Part shown: piece after piece, positions 54,193 through 62,168 of the stretch | Layout: every line of letters starts with the position of its first letter | How positions within the stretch are numbered: the stretch's first letter is position 1 | IMG/VR virus record: IMGVR_UViG_3300010885_054974 | Location: 1-64,000 of that record | Strand: one strand, 5' to 3' | DNA length: 64,000 nucleotides | Source of the DNA: a virus | Position numbers and translations under genes: made by a program | Notes under the pieces: generated by a model | Seen by the model: the letters and a program-made list of their open reading frames with translations, nothing else | Told to the model about the DNA's origin: nothing | Databases searched by the model: none

Positions 54193-55201
54193 CCTATTTC
54201 GGAAGGCTGCGGTCTTCACCGACATTCACTTTGGCTTGAAATCCAACAGCGCCAGTCACAATGATGACTGTTTGAATTTTGTTAAATGGGCCACTGCCAA
54301 AGCTCGTGAAGAGGGCTGTGAAACTGCTATGTTTCTGGGTGATTGGCACAACAATCGTGCAAACATCAACATTGTTACACTCAACTACAGTCTACGAGCC
54401 CTGGAGCACCTAAATGACAATTTTGAGCGTGTTTATTTTATCCCTGGAAATCACGATTTGTATTATCGTGATAAACGTGATATTCAATCGGTTGAATGGG
54501 CTCGTCACCTCCCGAATGTTCAAATTGTTAACGATTGGTTTTCTGATGGTGATGTGGTTATTGCTCCTTGGCTTGTCGGAGATGATCACAAACGAATTCC
54601 CCGACTTTCTGCCAAATACATGTTTGGGCACTTTGAGTTGCCAGGCTACTTGATGAATGCCATGGTGGCCATGCCCGAACACGGTGATGTACGCAGAGAA
54701 CACTTTGGCGGCTTTGATCATGTGTTTACTGGACACTTTCACAAACGACAAACACAAAAGAACATTACCTATATTGGCAACTGCTTCCCGCACAACTATG
54801 CCGATGCCGGTGATGATGACCGAGGGCTAATGATCCTGGAATGGGGCAAGGAGCCGGTACACCATGCGTGGCCCAATCAACCCCGTTATCGTGTATTTCA
54901 GTTGAGTGATGTGCTTAGACACACCGAAGCCATGTTGCAACCCGGCATGCATTGTCGTGTTAATCTAGACATTGACATCAGTTATGAAGAAGCCACCTTT
55001 ATCAAAGAAACTTTTATCGATCAATACCAACTGAGAGAAATTACACTTATTCCTGCCAAGATAACTGACTTGACCGAATACGAAATACAGGGCAACATAG
55101 AGTTTGAAAGTGTTGATCAAATTGTCACAGGACAACTCAGCAACATCGAAAGCGATAAGTTTAACAAGAACTTGCTACTAGACATATACAGGAATCTGTA
55201 A
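54185..55201 (+). CDS. gp47: Recombination nuclease subunit gp47 (SbcD/Mre11-like)
   Basis: 338 residues. The metallophosphoesterase motifs are in order: FTDIHFG (D13, H15), LGDWHNNR (D53), PGNHD (88-92), FGHFE (148-152) and TGHFHKR (H184, H186). These bind two metal ions and catalyse DNA end processing. gp47 works with gp46 (encoded at 56047) in recombination-dependent replication and host DNA breakdown. It overlaps the previous gene by 8 bases, and its TAA shares one base with the next ATG. Confidence 0.93.
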   Translation: MSNLFRKAAVFTDIHFGLKSNSASHNDDCLNFVKWATAKAREEGCETAMFLGDWHNNRANINIVTLNYSLRALEHLNDNFERVYFIPGNHDLYYRDKRDIQSVEWARHLPNVQIVNDWFSDGDVVIAPWLVGDDHKRIPRLSAKYMFGHFELPGYLMNAMVAMPEHGDVRREHFGGFDHVFTGHFHKRQTQKNITYIGNCFPHNYADAGDDDRGLMILEWGKEPVHHAWPNQPRYRVFQLSDVLRHTEAMLQPGMHCRVNLDIDISYEEATFIKETFIDQYQLREITLIPAKITDLTEYEIQGNIEFESVDQIVTGQLSNIESDKFNKNLLLDIYRNL

Positions 55202-56043
55202 TGCACAAGTGGTTACAGGTAGAAGCCACAACCAAATGCAATGCTTGGTGTCCCGGATGTGGAAGAAGCAAGGGCGGGTATGAATTGGCCGATGGCTTGG
55301 TAATCGAAGATCTAGATGAAAACATTTTTGAACAGCATGTAAAATCAATGCCACATTTGGAAGTTGTTGATTTTTGCGGCACCTACGGCGATGCTGTTGC
55401 CGCACACAATATAAAAACCTTGGTAGAAATTGCAAAACGACATGTGCCAAAAGTCATAGTGAGAACCAACGGTAGTCTAAGAAATGATGTATGGTGGGCA
55501 CAATTTGCCAATATTCTCAAAGGGCATGATCACGAAGTGTGGTTCTGCTTAGATGGCCTAGCTGACACTCATGCCATTTATAGACAAGGTACAGATTTTG
55601 ATACCATAATCAACAACGCAACGGTTTTTATAAATCAAGGCGGTGTTGCTGTTTGGCAGTTCATTCCGTGGAAGCACAACCAACATCAAATACTAAAATG
55701 CATCAAAATGAGTCAGGACCTGGGATTCAGTCGATTTGAGTTTGTACGAAATGTTCGTAGAGATTTTAATGCTCGCGATTGGCGCACCGGCGAACCTTAT
55801 GTGATAGATCCGTGGGAAGAGAATCTAAAATTTAGCAAGTATGAAAAAACTAATCATACTGTAACTGCCCAAGATTGTCGACATTTGTCACAGCCTAGTG
55901 TATACTTGAATGCCAATGGCAAGTTGAGCACCTGTTGCTTTTTTAACACCAGTTTGAGTTTTGATACGTTGAACCAATTACCAGACATTGCAAATGAATT
56001 ATCCAATCCCAGACAGCAATGTCTTTACCATTGTGGCAAATAA
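55201..56043 (+). CDS. Radical SAM protein between gp47 and gp46
   Basis: 280 residues. The motif is CNAWCPGC (C13, C17, C20), followed by DFCGTYGDAV in the place of the usual GGE segment and by VIVRTNGS, the strand typical of MoaA/SPASM-type enzymes. C-terminal cysteines (DCRHL at about 240, then TCCFF and CLYHC) suggest a SPASM-like extra Fe-S cluster. It is short compared with the accessory-island radical SAM proteins and lacks their N-terminal cysteine segment, so it is a separate branch. The substrate is unknown. It is transcribed with the gp46/gp47 nuclease genes. Confidence 0.85.
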   Translation: MHKWLQVEATTKCNAWCPGCGRSKGGYELADGLVIEDLDENIFEQHVKSMPHLEVVDFCGTYGDAVAAHNIKTLVEIAKRHVPKVIVRTNGSLRNDVWWAQFANILKGHDHEVWFCLDGLADTHAIYRQGTDFDTIINNATVFINQGGVAVWQFIPWKHNQHQILKCIKMSQDLGFSRFEFVRNVRRDFNARDWRTGEPYVIDPWEENLKFSKYEKTNHTVTAQDCRHLSQPSVYLNANGKLSTCCFFNTSLSFDTLNQLPDIANELSNPRQQCLYHCGK

Positions 56044-56046
56044 TAT

Positions 56047-57816
56047 ATGTTTAAAATAAAAGACTTAACTGTAAAAAACTTCATGAGTGTGGGCAATGCC
56101 ACACAAGCGGTTAACTTTGATCGCAGAGACTTGACTTTGGTGTTGGGTGAAAACTTAGACCTAGGGGGCGATGACTCAGGAGCTCGTAACGGGACTGGGA
56201 AGACAACCATAATTAATGCTCTGTCCTATGCCCTTTACGGCAACGCCCTTACCAACATCAAAAAAGACAATCTAATCAACAAGACCAATACCAAAGGCAT
56301 GATGGTCACAATTGATTTTGAAGTCAATGGTGTTGACTATCGTATTGAGCGTGGTCGCAAACCTGGCATTATGAAATTCTGGATCAGCGGCAACGAAAAA
56401 GAAATCACAGACGATAGTCAAGGCGATTCAAGAGAAACACAAGCAGAAATTGAGCGCATGTTGGGCATGAGTCACGACATGTTCAAACACATTGTGGCAC
56501 TCAACACCTACACTGAACCGTTTCTAAGTTTGCGAGCCAACGATCAACGCACCATCATTGAACAGTTGTTGGGCATTACACTATTAAGTGAAAAAGCCGA
56601 ACATCTCAAGGAACTGGGCAAAGCCACCAAGGATGCCATCACAGCCGAAGAGTTTCGTATCAAGGCCGTAGGTGATGCTAACCGGCGTATCGAAGAACAG
56701 ATTGAAAATCTGCGTAAGCGTCAGCGCATGTGGCTGGCAAAACACAACGAAGACATTACTCGGTTCCAGTCAGCATTTGACGAATTGAGTCGAATTGATA
56801 TAGAAGCAGAACTGGCGGCACATCTTGCACTCACTGCTTACAACGACAAAGCCAAACAGATCAAAGAACTGTCGGCCTGGATCAAACGCTGTGAACTAGA
56901 CCAGGCTAGAGAAACTAAAACTATTGAAAAATTAAAAGTCGACATTGCTAGTTTAGAGAATCACACTTGCCACAGTTGTGGCCAAGCATTCCATGACGAC
57001 AAACAAGAAACCCTGTTAGAGGAAAAGCGGCGAGCATTGCAAGAAGCCGCATTAAATGCACTGGCATCCAATACACAATGGATGGAGCACACCGACGCAC
57101 TACAGGCATTAGGCGAGTTGGGCGTACAACCTGTTGTATTTTACGATCGCGAAAGTGATGCTTTTGAACATCGTAGTAGCATGGCCAGTATACTGGCACA
57201 GTTATCAGCCAAAGAAGCCGAAGCAGATCCTTACAGTGAACAGATCCGAGAAATGAGCGAGCAGGCCCTGGAAGAAATTGATTTCAGCATAATGAATGAA
57301 CTAGTTAATCTTAGAGAGCATCAAGATTTCTTGTTGAAACTGTTGACCAACAAAGATTCGTTTATCCGCAAGCGCATCATTGATCAGAATCTAAGTTATC
57401 TAAATGCCCGCTTGGGGCAGTACTTGGATCGTATTGGATTGCCACATACTGTTAAATTCAACAATGACCTAACAGTGGCCATCACTGAACTGGGCAGGGA
57501 TTTGGACTTTGACAACTTGAGCAGGGGTGAACGCAACAGACTGATCCTAAGTCTGAGTTGGGCATTCCGTGATGTTTGGGAAAGCCTATATCAGCCCATC
57601 AACTTGTTGTTCATTGACGAACTGGTTGATTCAGGCATGGACAGCTCGGGTGTAGAAAACAGCCTGGCTATTCTCAAGAAGATGAGCAGGGACAGCAACA
57701 AATCAATTTGGTTAGTGAGTCACAAGGATGAGCTTGCAGGGCGTGTGAACAACACCTTGCATGTGGTCAAAGAAAACGGATTTACCACCTACAACACCGA
57801 TGTTGAGATGGTGTAA
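56047..57816 (+). CDS. gp46: Recombination nuclease subunit gp46 (SbcC/Rad50-like)
   Basis: 589 residues. Walker A GARNGTGKTT at 45-54, a long helical region with a zinc hook CHSC (C308, C311), the ABC signature LSRGERNRL from 490 and Walker B LLFIDEL near 520 make a complete SMC/Rad50-type ATPase. It forms the motor and bridge for the gp47 nuclease. Three bases separate it from the radical SAM gene. Length and motif order are normal for T4-like gp46 (560 aa). Confidence 0.93.
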   Translation: MFKIKDLTVKNFMSVGNATQAVNFDRRDLTLVLGENLDLGGDDSGARNGTGKTTIINALSYALYGNALTNIKKDNLINKTNTKGMMVTIDFEVNGVDYRIERGRKPGIMKFWISGNEKEITDDSQGDSRETQAEIERMLGMSHDMFKHIVALNTYTEPFLSLRANDQRTIIEQLLGITLLSEKAEHLKELGKATKDAITAEEFRIKAVGDANRRIEEQIENLRKRQRMWLAKHNEDITRFQSAFDELSRIDIEAELAAHLALTAYNDKAKQIKELSAWIKRCELDQARETKTIEKLKVDIASLENHTCHSCGQAFHDDKQETLLEEKRRALQEAALNALASNTQWMEHTDALQALGELGVQPVVFYDRESDAFEHRSSMASILAQLSAKEAEADPYSEQIREMSEQALEEIDFSIMNELVNLREHQDFLLKLLTNKDSFIRKRIIDQNLSYLNARLGQYLDRIGLPHTVKFNNDLTVAITELGRDLDFDNLSRGERNRLILSLSWAFRDVWESLYQPINLLFIDELVDSGMDSSGVENSLAILKKMSRDSNKSIWLVSHKDELAGRVNNTLHVVKENGFTTYNTDVEMV

Positions 57817-57867
57817 CACAATTTTAATAATATTTAATCATGGCACACACAGGCATAATTACTATGC

Positions 57868-58299
57868 ATGACATGGACATATCAAGGTTTACCAGTTCAA
57901 GAATTACCCGAAGACTGCGTGGGCTTTGTCTACATCATCACGAATCTTGTATCAGGGCGCAAATACATAGGTAAAAAACTAGCGAGATTCGCAAAAACCA
58001 CATACAAAGTAGTAAAACTCAAAAACGGCACAAAAAAGAAAAAGAAGATCAGAAGCAAAATAGATTCTGACTGGCTCACATATTATGGCTCAAACGAAGA
58101 ATTGAATCGAGATGTTACAGCATTAGGCTCAGACAAGTTTACACGAGAAATCATGTATTACTGTCGTTCAAAAGCCGAATGTAGTTATATCGAAGCAAGA
58201 GAACAATTTACACACAAAGTGCTAGAATCACAAGAATACTACAACGGACAAATCTCTGTTCGTGTCCATGGCTCCCACATAAAGAAATTAAACGGTTAA
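57868..58299 (+). CDS. GIY-YIG-type endonuclease-like protein
   Basis: 143 residues. GFVYIITNLVSGRKYIGKK is the GIY-YIG motif in the VYI---YIG variant seen in Seg-like phage proteins. The Arg/Glu residues expected later may be in the SKAECSYIEAREQF region, with the helix ending in Asn. A Lys-rich stretch (TKKKKKIRSK) could bind DNA. It may be a free-standing homing nuclease or a DNA-processing enzyme. It is the last gene of the gp55-gp46 run and directly precedes the structured gene-free stretch, which raises the question of an intron or RNA element association. Confidence 0.75.
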   Translation: MTWTYQGLPVQELPEDCVGFVYIITNLVSGRKYIGKKLARFAKTTYKVVKLKNGTKKKKKIRSKIDSDWLTYYGSNEELNRDVTALGSDKFTREIMYYCRSKAECSYIEAREQFTHKVLESQEYYNGQISVRVHGSHIKKLNG

Positions 58300-58710
58300 A
58301 GCTCGCGCAGGCTAACATCATGCGTCTAAGACAACAGGACCTCGGGTCGCTGGGACGGAAATCTCTCGCCGTTAAGAGTACTCAATCACTATCCTTGACA
58401 GGACGAAGATCGCCAAAGGCCGCGGTTTGATTGTTTGAAGAAAAATATAAGGCTAAAAAGACGCAGTAGTGATACTGCACGGTCGACAATTACGCTAGTA
58501 TGTTATTGTTGATCCGCCGTTGTGATAAAGACTGAACTCGAGGTACCGGACAACCGCCTCTGTAATGTTCTAATACTAGTGATCGTGCTACTCGGATGAT
58601 GCTCTCTTTGCCCTGTGCGGGCAAAGTGTGACCGATTAATCTGGATGATACTAAAGTCAGAGAAACAGTGTTGTGAGCGCAAGCGAAACAACAGATCTCG
58701 TTAGAGATCT
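58300..58710 (+). ncRNA. Candidate structured RNA (about 400 nt) between convergent genes
   Basis: No convincing gene covers this stretch. On the plus strand it can fold into many hairpins. These include GACC/GGTC (58338-58348) and GCAGTA/TACTGC with a GUGA loop (58463-58478). GGTCGACAAT (58481-58490) pairs with ATTGTTGATCC (58505-58515). GAGG-CGG-ACAA-CCG-CCTC spans 58540-58560, and CTTTGCCC/GGGCAAAG (58606-58626) is enclosed by TCGG/CCGA. GTTGT...GC-GCAA-GC...ACAAC spans 58670-58692, and AGATCTC/GAGATCT spans 58693-58710. The GNRA loops exist only in the plus-strand sense. It is not a tRNA or tmRNA that I recognise. A group I intron remnant is possible but no exons are visible. The final hairpin abuts the stop of the convergent gene and could act as terminator. 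Confidence 0.5.
58693..58710. terminator. Hairpin between convergent genes
   Basis: AGATCTC and GAGATCT form a perfect 7-bp stem around GTTA, ending exactly at the stop codon of the minus-strand gene. There is no long T-run on either side, so it is a weak intrinsic terminator or the 3' end of the structured RNA. Confidence 0.4.
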
Positions 58711-58928
58711 TAGAAGAATGGCATTCCTGATTTCTTGGCAGTTTCTAAATTGTCTTTGACCAACTTGACTATGGTTTCACGCTCCGATGGGCTCATTTCC
58801 ATGGCTTCTGTGTATGACACACTGCCTCGCATGTACCAACACAACTGCATTATTTCTCGTTTTAGGGCTTTTGAATCTCGTTCTAGGCTGTCTAGCCAAG
58901 CAATGACTTCCTCATTGTTGAGAATCAA
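58710..58928 (-). CDS. Small conserved T4-like protein, probably tail/baseplate-hub assembly
   Basis: 72 residues from a TTG at 58928 that overlaps the gp26-like stop (TTGA). The helical sequence with LCWYMRGSVSYTEAMEMSPSERE and the end NLETAKKSGMPFF is one I recognise from aquatic T4-like phages immediately after the gp26 gene. In T4, small assembly proteins (gp28, gp51) occupy similar positions, so a chaperone-like role in hub assembly is inferred, not shown. No catalytic motif. Confidence 0.65.
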   Translation of the reverse strand: MILNNEEVIAWLDSLERDSKALKREIMQLCWYMRGSVSYTEAMEMSPSERETIVKLVKDNLETAKKSGMPFF

Positions 58929-59779
58929 AAGCCTTTGTCGAAAAAATTTGATTGATTAAACTCCAGTCCTGATTCGTACTCGGTTGCACATTCTGAACAG
59001 GTCAGTTTCATTGGTGCCAATTTGTTTTCTTTTATCATGTCATCAATCTTTTCTTTGACCGCGGTATATGATTCTCTACTGCAATTTTCCAAGTACTCAG
59101 TGATAAACTTGCGATCTGTTACAGGTTCTTGACCTTCAATGGTGATGCTTTCAATGCATACAGCAATTGAATCCACATTCATCTGTTTGAGTTTGTTGAA
59201 ACTTTCTGTAAACCGTGTGGCTTTCTCTTCATCAGTTAGAGCTTCGTTTCTTATAACGCTGTCCACTAGACGCTGTTCTTCATAAGTGATTATGTTCAAA
59301 TCGTTTATATGCTTGTAGTTCTGTGGCTTAAAATTGAATTTTAAATCGTCAAAAAATGCTGGTTTGCTGTAGTCTGCAATTTTAAAATTATCCAGTAAAT
59401 GATTTAAAGCAATATTGTGTTCATTGCTTTCACCGCATTCTTTACAAGCAGTGGTTATTTCCATTTCTGCACCGTAACTGGCCAATCTAATGGCAATCAA
59501 CACAGCATCCACATCCACAGCAGGCATGGTCCAAGCGTCCTTGATATTGGGACAACAGCTATGTATAACATCAATCATGCCCTGGCCGTTCATCAAGGCA
59601 TCGGGCGTTTTTAGTGTCAATTCATCTTTGACTGTCATTGGGTAAATTGGAATTGTGCCAGTGGCAGGGAAATCCAGCGTGCCTTCAGGGTAGTATTGTC
59701 CCCCGCTGGGCAACTTTAAATACACAGCAGGCTGTCTAAAGTGTTTGAACAAAGGGTTACTAGCGGCGTTATTCACCAT
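58925..59779 (-). CDS. gp26: Baseplate hub protein gp26-like
   Basis: 284 residues. The N-terminal blocks YLKLPSGGQYYPEG, IPIYPMTVKDELTLKTPDALMNGQ and VIHSCCPNIKD typify the gp26-like hub assembly protein of T4-like phages. The protein also has two CxxC pairs (CKECGE near 112 and CSECATEYE near 265) that may bind zinc together. In T4, gp26 helps assemble the hub around gp5-gp27. A GGTAAATA late box lies 31 bases before its ATG. It diverges from gp29, and the two promoters lie back to back between them. Confidence 0.78.
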   Translation of the reverse strand: MVNNAASNPLFKHFRQPAVYLKLPSGGQYYPEGTLDFPATGTIPIYPMTVKDELTLKTPDALMNGQGMIDVIHSCCPNIKDAWTMPAVDVDAVLIAIRLASYGAEMEITTACKECGESNEHNIALNHLLDNFKIADYSKPAFFDDLKFNFKPQNYKHINDLNIITYEEQRLVDSVIRNEALTDEEKATRFTESFNKLKQMNVDSIAVCIESITIEGQEPVTDRKFITEYLENCSRESYTAVKEKIDDMIKENKLAPMKLTCSECATEYESGLEFNQSNFFDKGF

Positions 59780-59790
59780 GGTTTGATCTC

Positions 59791-59798
59791 CATAAATA
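59791..59798 (+). promoter_or_regulatory. T4-type late promoter box (CATAAATA) for gp29
   Basis: CATAAATAG lies 30 bases before the gp29 ATG at 59829. It is part of a back-to-back pair with the minus-strand box at 59811-59818, so the same 30 bases serve two late transcripts. Confidence 0.6.
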
Positions 59799-59810
59799 GA
59801 TGTATAACTC

Positions 59811-59818
59811 TATTTACC
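59811..59818 (-). promoter_or_regulatory. T4-type late promoter box (GGTAAATA) for gp26
   Basis: Minus-strand GGTAAATAG, 31 bases before the gp26-like ATG at 59779. The boxes of the two strands are inverted repeats of one another (ATAAATAG and GTAAATAG), and GGAGA before the minus ATG is the ribosome site. Confidence 0.55.
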
Positions 59819-59828
59819 TGGGAAATTC

Positions 59829-62135
59829 ATGGCTAGTGTACAAATCAACATACCCGGAATTGGCAATGTCGTTGCCGAAAATGCCGCATCTGAAGAAACA
59901 ATGTTGAAGATTCTTGCGGCCATGCAGGGCAAGGGTGCGGGCGGTGGAGGTCTGGTAGGCAACAAAGGTGCTGGCAACTCACAGGACCTGTTGAAGGCAC
60001 AAGAAAAAGAAATAGAAGCTCGTAAGAAAAGCACCAAGGCCGCAGAAGAAGAAGCCAAGCAAACTGGCAAGGGCAATCAACAGGCTGAAACAACCAGCAA
60101 GTACATGAAGAATCTAGGCAGTAGTATATCTACAGGTGCTTCGCAAGTGGGCAATGCCTTGTTGGGATTTGGATCAACTTTAGCACAGTCGGCAGCGGCA
60201 GTGGCCACAGCATTTGCCACCAGCTATGATAGCATGGCAGAAAACCCCATTGGCGCAGCCGCAACCATGATGGCCACCAACATTGACTTGGCCGGAGCAG
60301 CCGCCAAGGCCGCAGTAGATGTGGCCGCAGGTTTAGGTACAGCGGCCGCCGGTATCTTGGGTCCGTTTAGCAGTGTTGGTACAGGACTAGTGAATGCAAT
60401 GAGTGCGGCCACCAAGGCTGTGATTGACTTTGCCACCACCATCCTGAAGATGGCCAATGAGATATTTGCCAAAGAATTTCAAAAGTCAGCAGATGCCTTA
60501 AAAGAGTACACCAAAGTGGGTGCCAGCTTTGCTGGCGGTATGATGGAGATGCGCGACATAGCGCATGACTCAGGCATGGGCATCAAACAGCTCACTGCGG
60601 CCGCTGTGGCAAGTAGCGAAGAAATTCGCAACATGGGTCTCACACAGGGCGAAGGCGCTAGAGTAATGGCACAGGGTGCCAAGGCCTTGGCCACTACTTT
60701 TAACAAAAGTGGTGGCTCTGTGCGTGATGAGTTGCTGGCCCTGGGCTACACCTACGAAGAACAAGCCGGCTTGGTGGCACAGTATGGTGCCACATTGAAA
60801 GCATCCGGACAAGATATTAAAAACTTGGCTCCAGCTGACTTGGCCAAACAGACAAAAGATTATGCAGTCAATTTGAAGGTCATCAGTGACATCACTGGAC
60901 AAGATGCCAAGAAGTTGATGGACAAAGCTCGTTCAGAAAGTATGCGTGGCGCATTGATGAACAAGCTGGATGCAGATCAGCGCAAAGCATTCATGTCAGC
61001 TCATGCCACCATGAGTACAATGGGTCCAGAAATGCAAAATGCGTTGATGCAGATGATTGCTGGTGGTACTGTAACTGATCCAATGATTGCCGGCAATGTT
61101 GAAGCCATGGAGATGCTGAAGAAAACAGCGGCAGGTGTAAATGCTGGTAACCAGGATATGACAGCAGATACACAGCGAGCAATGAGTGATGCTGCCAAAG
61201 CCACACAGGCAAGAACCAAAGCAGAAGGTAGTGCTGTGGGTACAGCACAGTTGATGAGCAAAGGAACCAGTGGTGTTGTTAGTGGTCTAGCTGATATAGA
61301 AAATAAATTTAATAACTATCAACTTGATCCTGACGCGGCAGAAAAAAGCAAGGCAGCAGCCTTATCACAAAGTGAAGCCACTGACGGATTGACTAAAGGT
61401 TATCAGAGTTTAACAGCAGAAATGACTGGATTCCAGAATCAAATGGAAAAGTTTGCCACTGACAACCTGCCAGCCTATGCCAACATCCTGGCAAAAAATG
61501 CCGCAGAGACCATGGCCTATTTTCAAGAAGCCCTAAAAGTTGCAGTAGACTTTGCAGGCTATGTAAAGGGCAAGATCGACGATGCTGAAGGTAAAAAAGC
61601 CGCCCATGCCGAACAGGAAAAGAAACGCAGTGAATACAATGAAAGTACCAAGGATGGTACATTCTTGCAGAAATATTATGGCGTGGGATTGACTGAAGAA
61701 CAAAAAAAGAAAAAAGAAGCCTACGAAGCATCAACCGCAGACAACGATACCAGCGGTATGCAAACTGCAATGCAACAGTTTGCCCTGGGCGGAATAACAA
61801 ATAAACGGGCCATTTTTGGTGAAGCCGGACCTGAAGCCGCAGTTCCCTTGCCCGACGGCAGAAGCATACCTGTTTCGTTTGACACAGAAGCCCTGACCAA
61901 AATGGCCACCAGTGACAACGATACAGTCATGCAGGATCTAGCAGAAGCTATCAAGCAGTTGTCAACTGCAATGAAGTCGGGCGGAAGTTCAAGTAGCCCC
62001 ATGGATGCCATTGCTCAACACCTGGAAGAAATGAAAAATACCGCGGTCAAACAGTTGGAATATCAAACCACTCTGGCAGATTTGATGGGTGAAGCCAACA
62101 ATATTTCGGGCGGTATACTTAACAACAGCTACTAA
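59829..62135 (+). CDS. gp29: Tape measure protein gp29-like
   Basis: 768 residues, mostly alpha-helical and rich in Ala, Gly, Met and Lys. Helical hydrophobic stretches lie near 100-210, as in tape measure proteins. The C-terminal part has FALGGITNKRAIFGEAGPEAAVPLPDGRSIPV, a motif widespread near the ends of phage tape measures. gp29 sits in the tail tube and sets its length (T4: 590 aa). The larger size suggests a tail somewhat longer than T4's if the usual proportionality holds. It lies between gp26 and gp20. Confidence 0.85.
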   Translation: MASVQINIPGIGNVVAENAASEETMLKILAAMQGKGAGGGGLVGNKGAGNSQDLLKAQEKEIEARKKSTKAAEEEAKQTGKGNQQAETTSKYMKNLGSSISTGASQVGNALLGFGSTLAQSAAAVATAFATSYDSMAENPIGAAATMMATNIDLAGAAAKAAVDVAAGLGTAAAGILGPFSSVGTGLVNAMSAATKAVIDFATTILKMANEIFAKEFQKSADALKEYTKVGASFAGGMMEMRDIAHDSGMGIKQLTAAAVASSEEIRNMGLTQGEGARVMAQGAKALATTFNKSGGSVRDELLALGYTYEEQAGLVAQYGATLKASGQDIKNLAPADLAKQTKDYAVNLKVISDITGQDAKKLMDKARSESMRGALMNKLDADQRKAFMSAHATMSTMGPEMQNALMQMIAGGTVTDPMIAGNVEAMEMLKKTAAGVNAGNQDMTADTQRAMSDAAKATQARTKAEGSAVGTAQLMSKGTSGVVSGLADIENKFNNYQLDPDAAEKSKAAALSQSEATDGLTKGYQSLTAEMTGFQNQMEKFATDNLPAYANILAKNAAETMAYFQEALKVAVDFAGYVKGKIDDAEGKKAAHAEQEKKRSEYNESTKDGTFLQKYYGVGLTEEQKKKKEAYEASTADNDTSGMQTAMQQFALGGITNKRAIFGEAGPEAAVPLPDGRSIPVSFDTEALTKMATSDNDTVMQDLAEAIKQLSTAMKSGGSSSSPMDAIAQHLEEMKNTAVKQLEYQTTLADLMGEANNISGGILNNSY

Positions 62136-62140
62136 CTAAC

Positions 62141-62148
62141 GGTAAATA
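62141..62148 (+). promoter_or_regulatory. T4-type late promoter box (GGTAAATA) for gp20
   Basis: GGTAAATATTAAAAAAGAG lies 20 bases before the portal ATG at 62169, with AAGAGA as a possible ribosome site. Confidence 0.5.
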
Positions 62149-62168
62149 TTAAAAAAGAGAACATACAC

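Noticed and set aside
58320-58430. A 36-codon plus-strand frame (MRLRQQDLGSLG...) at the start of the gene-free stretch
   Set aside because: No ribosome site at a suitable distance, composition unlike the phage proteins, and the region is better explained by hairpins; kept only as an alternative.
58300-58710. tRNA or tmRNA genes in the gene-free stretch
   Set aside because: No cloverleaf, T-loop motif or CCA-end pattern could be traced by eye on either strand.
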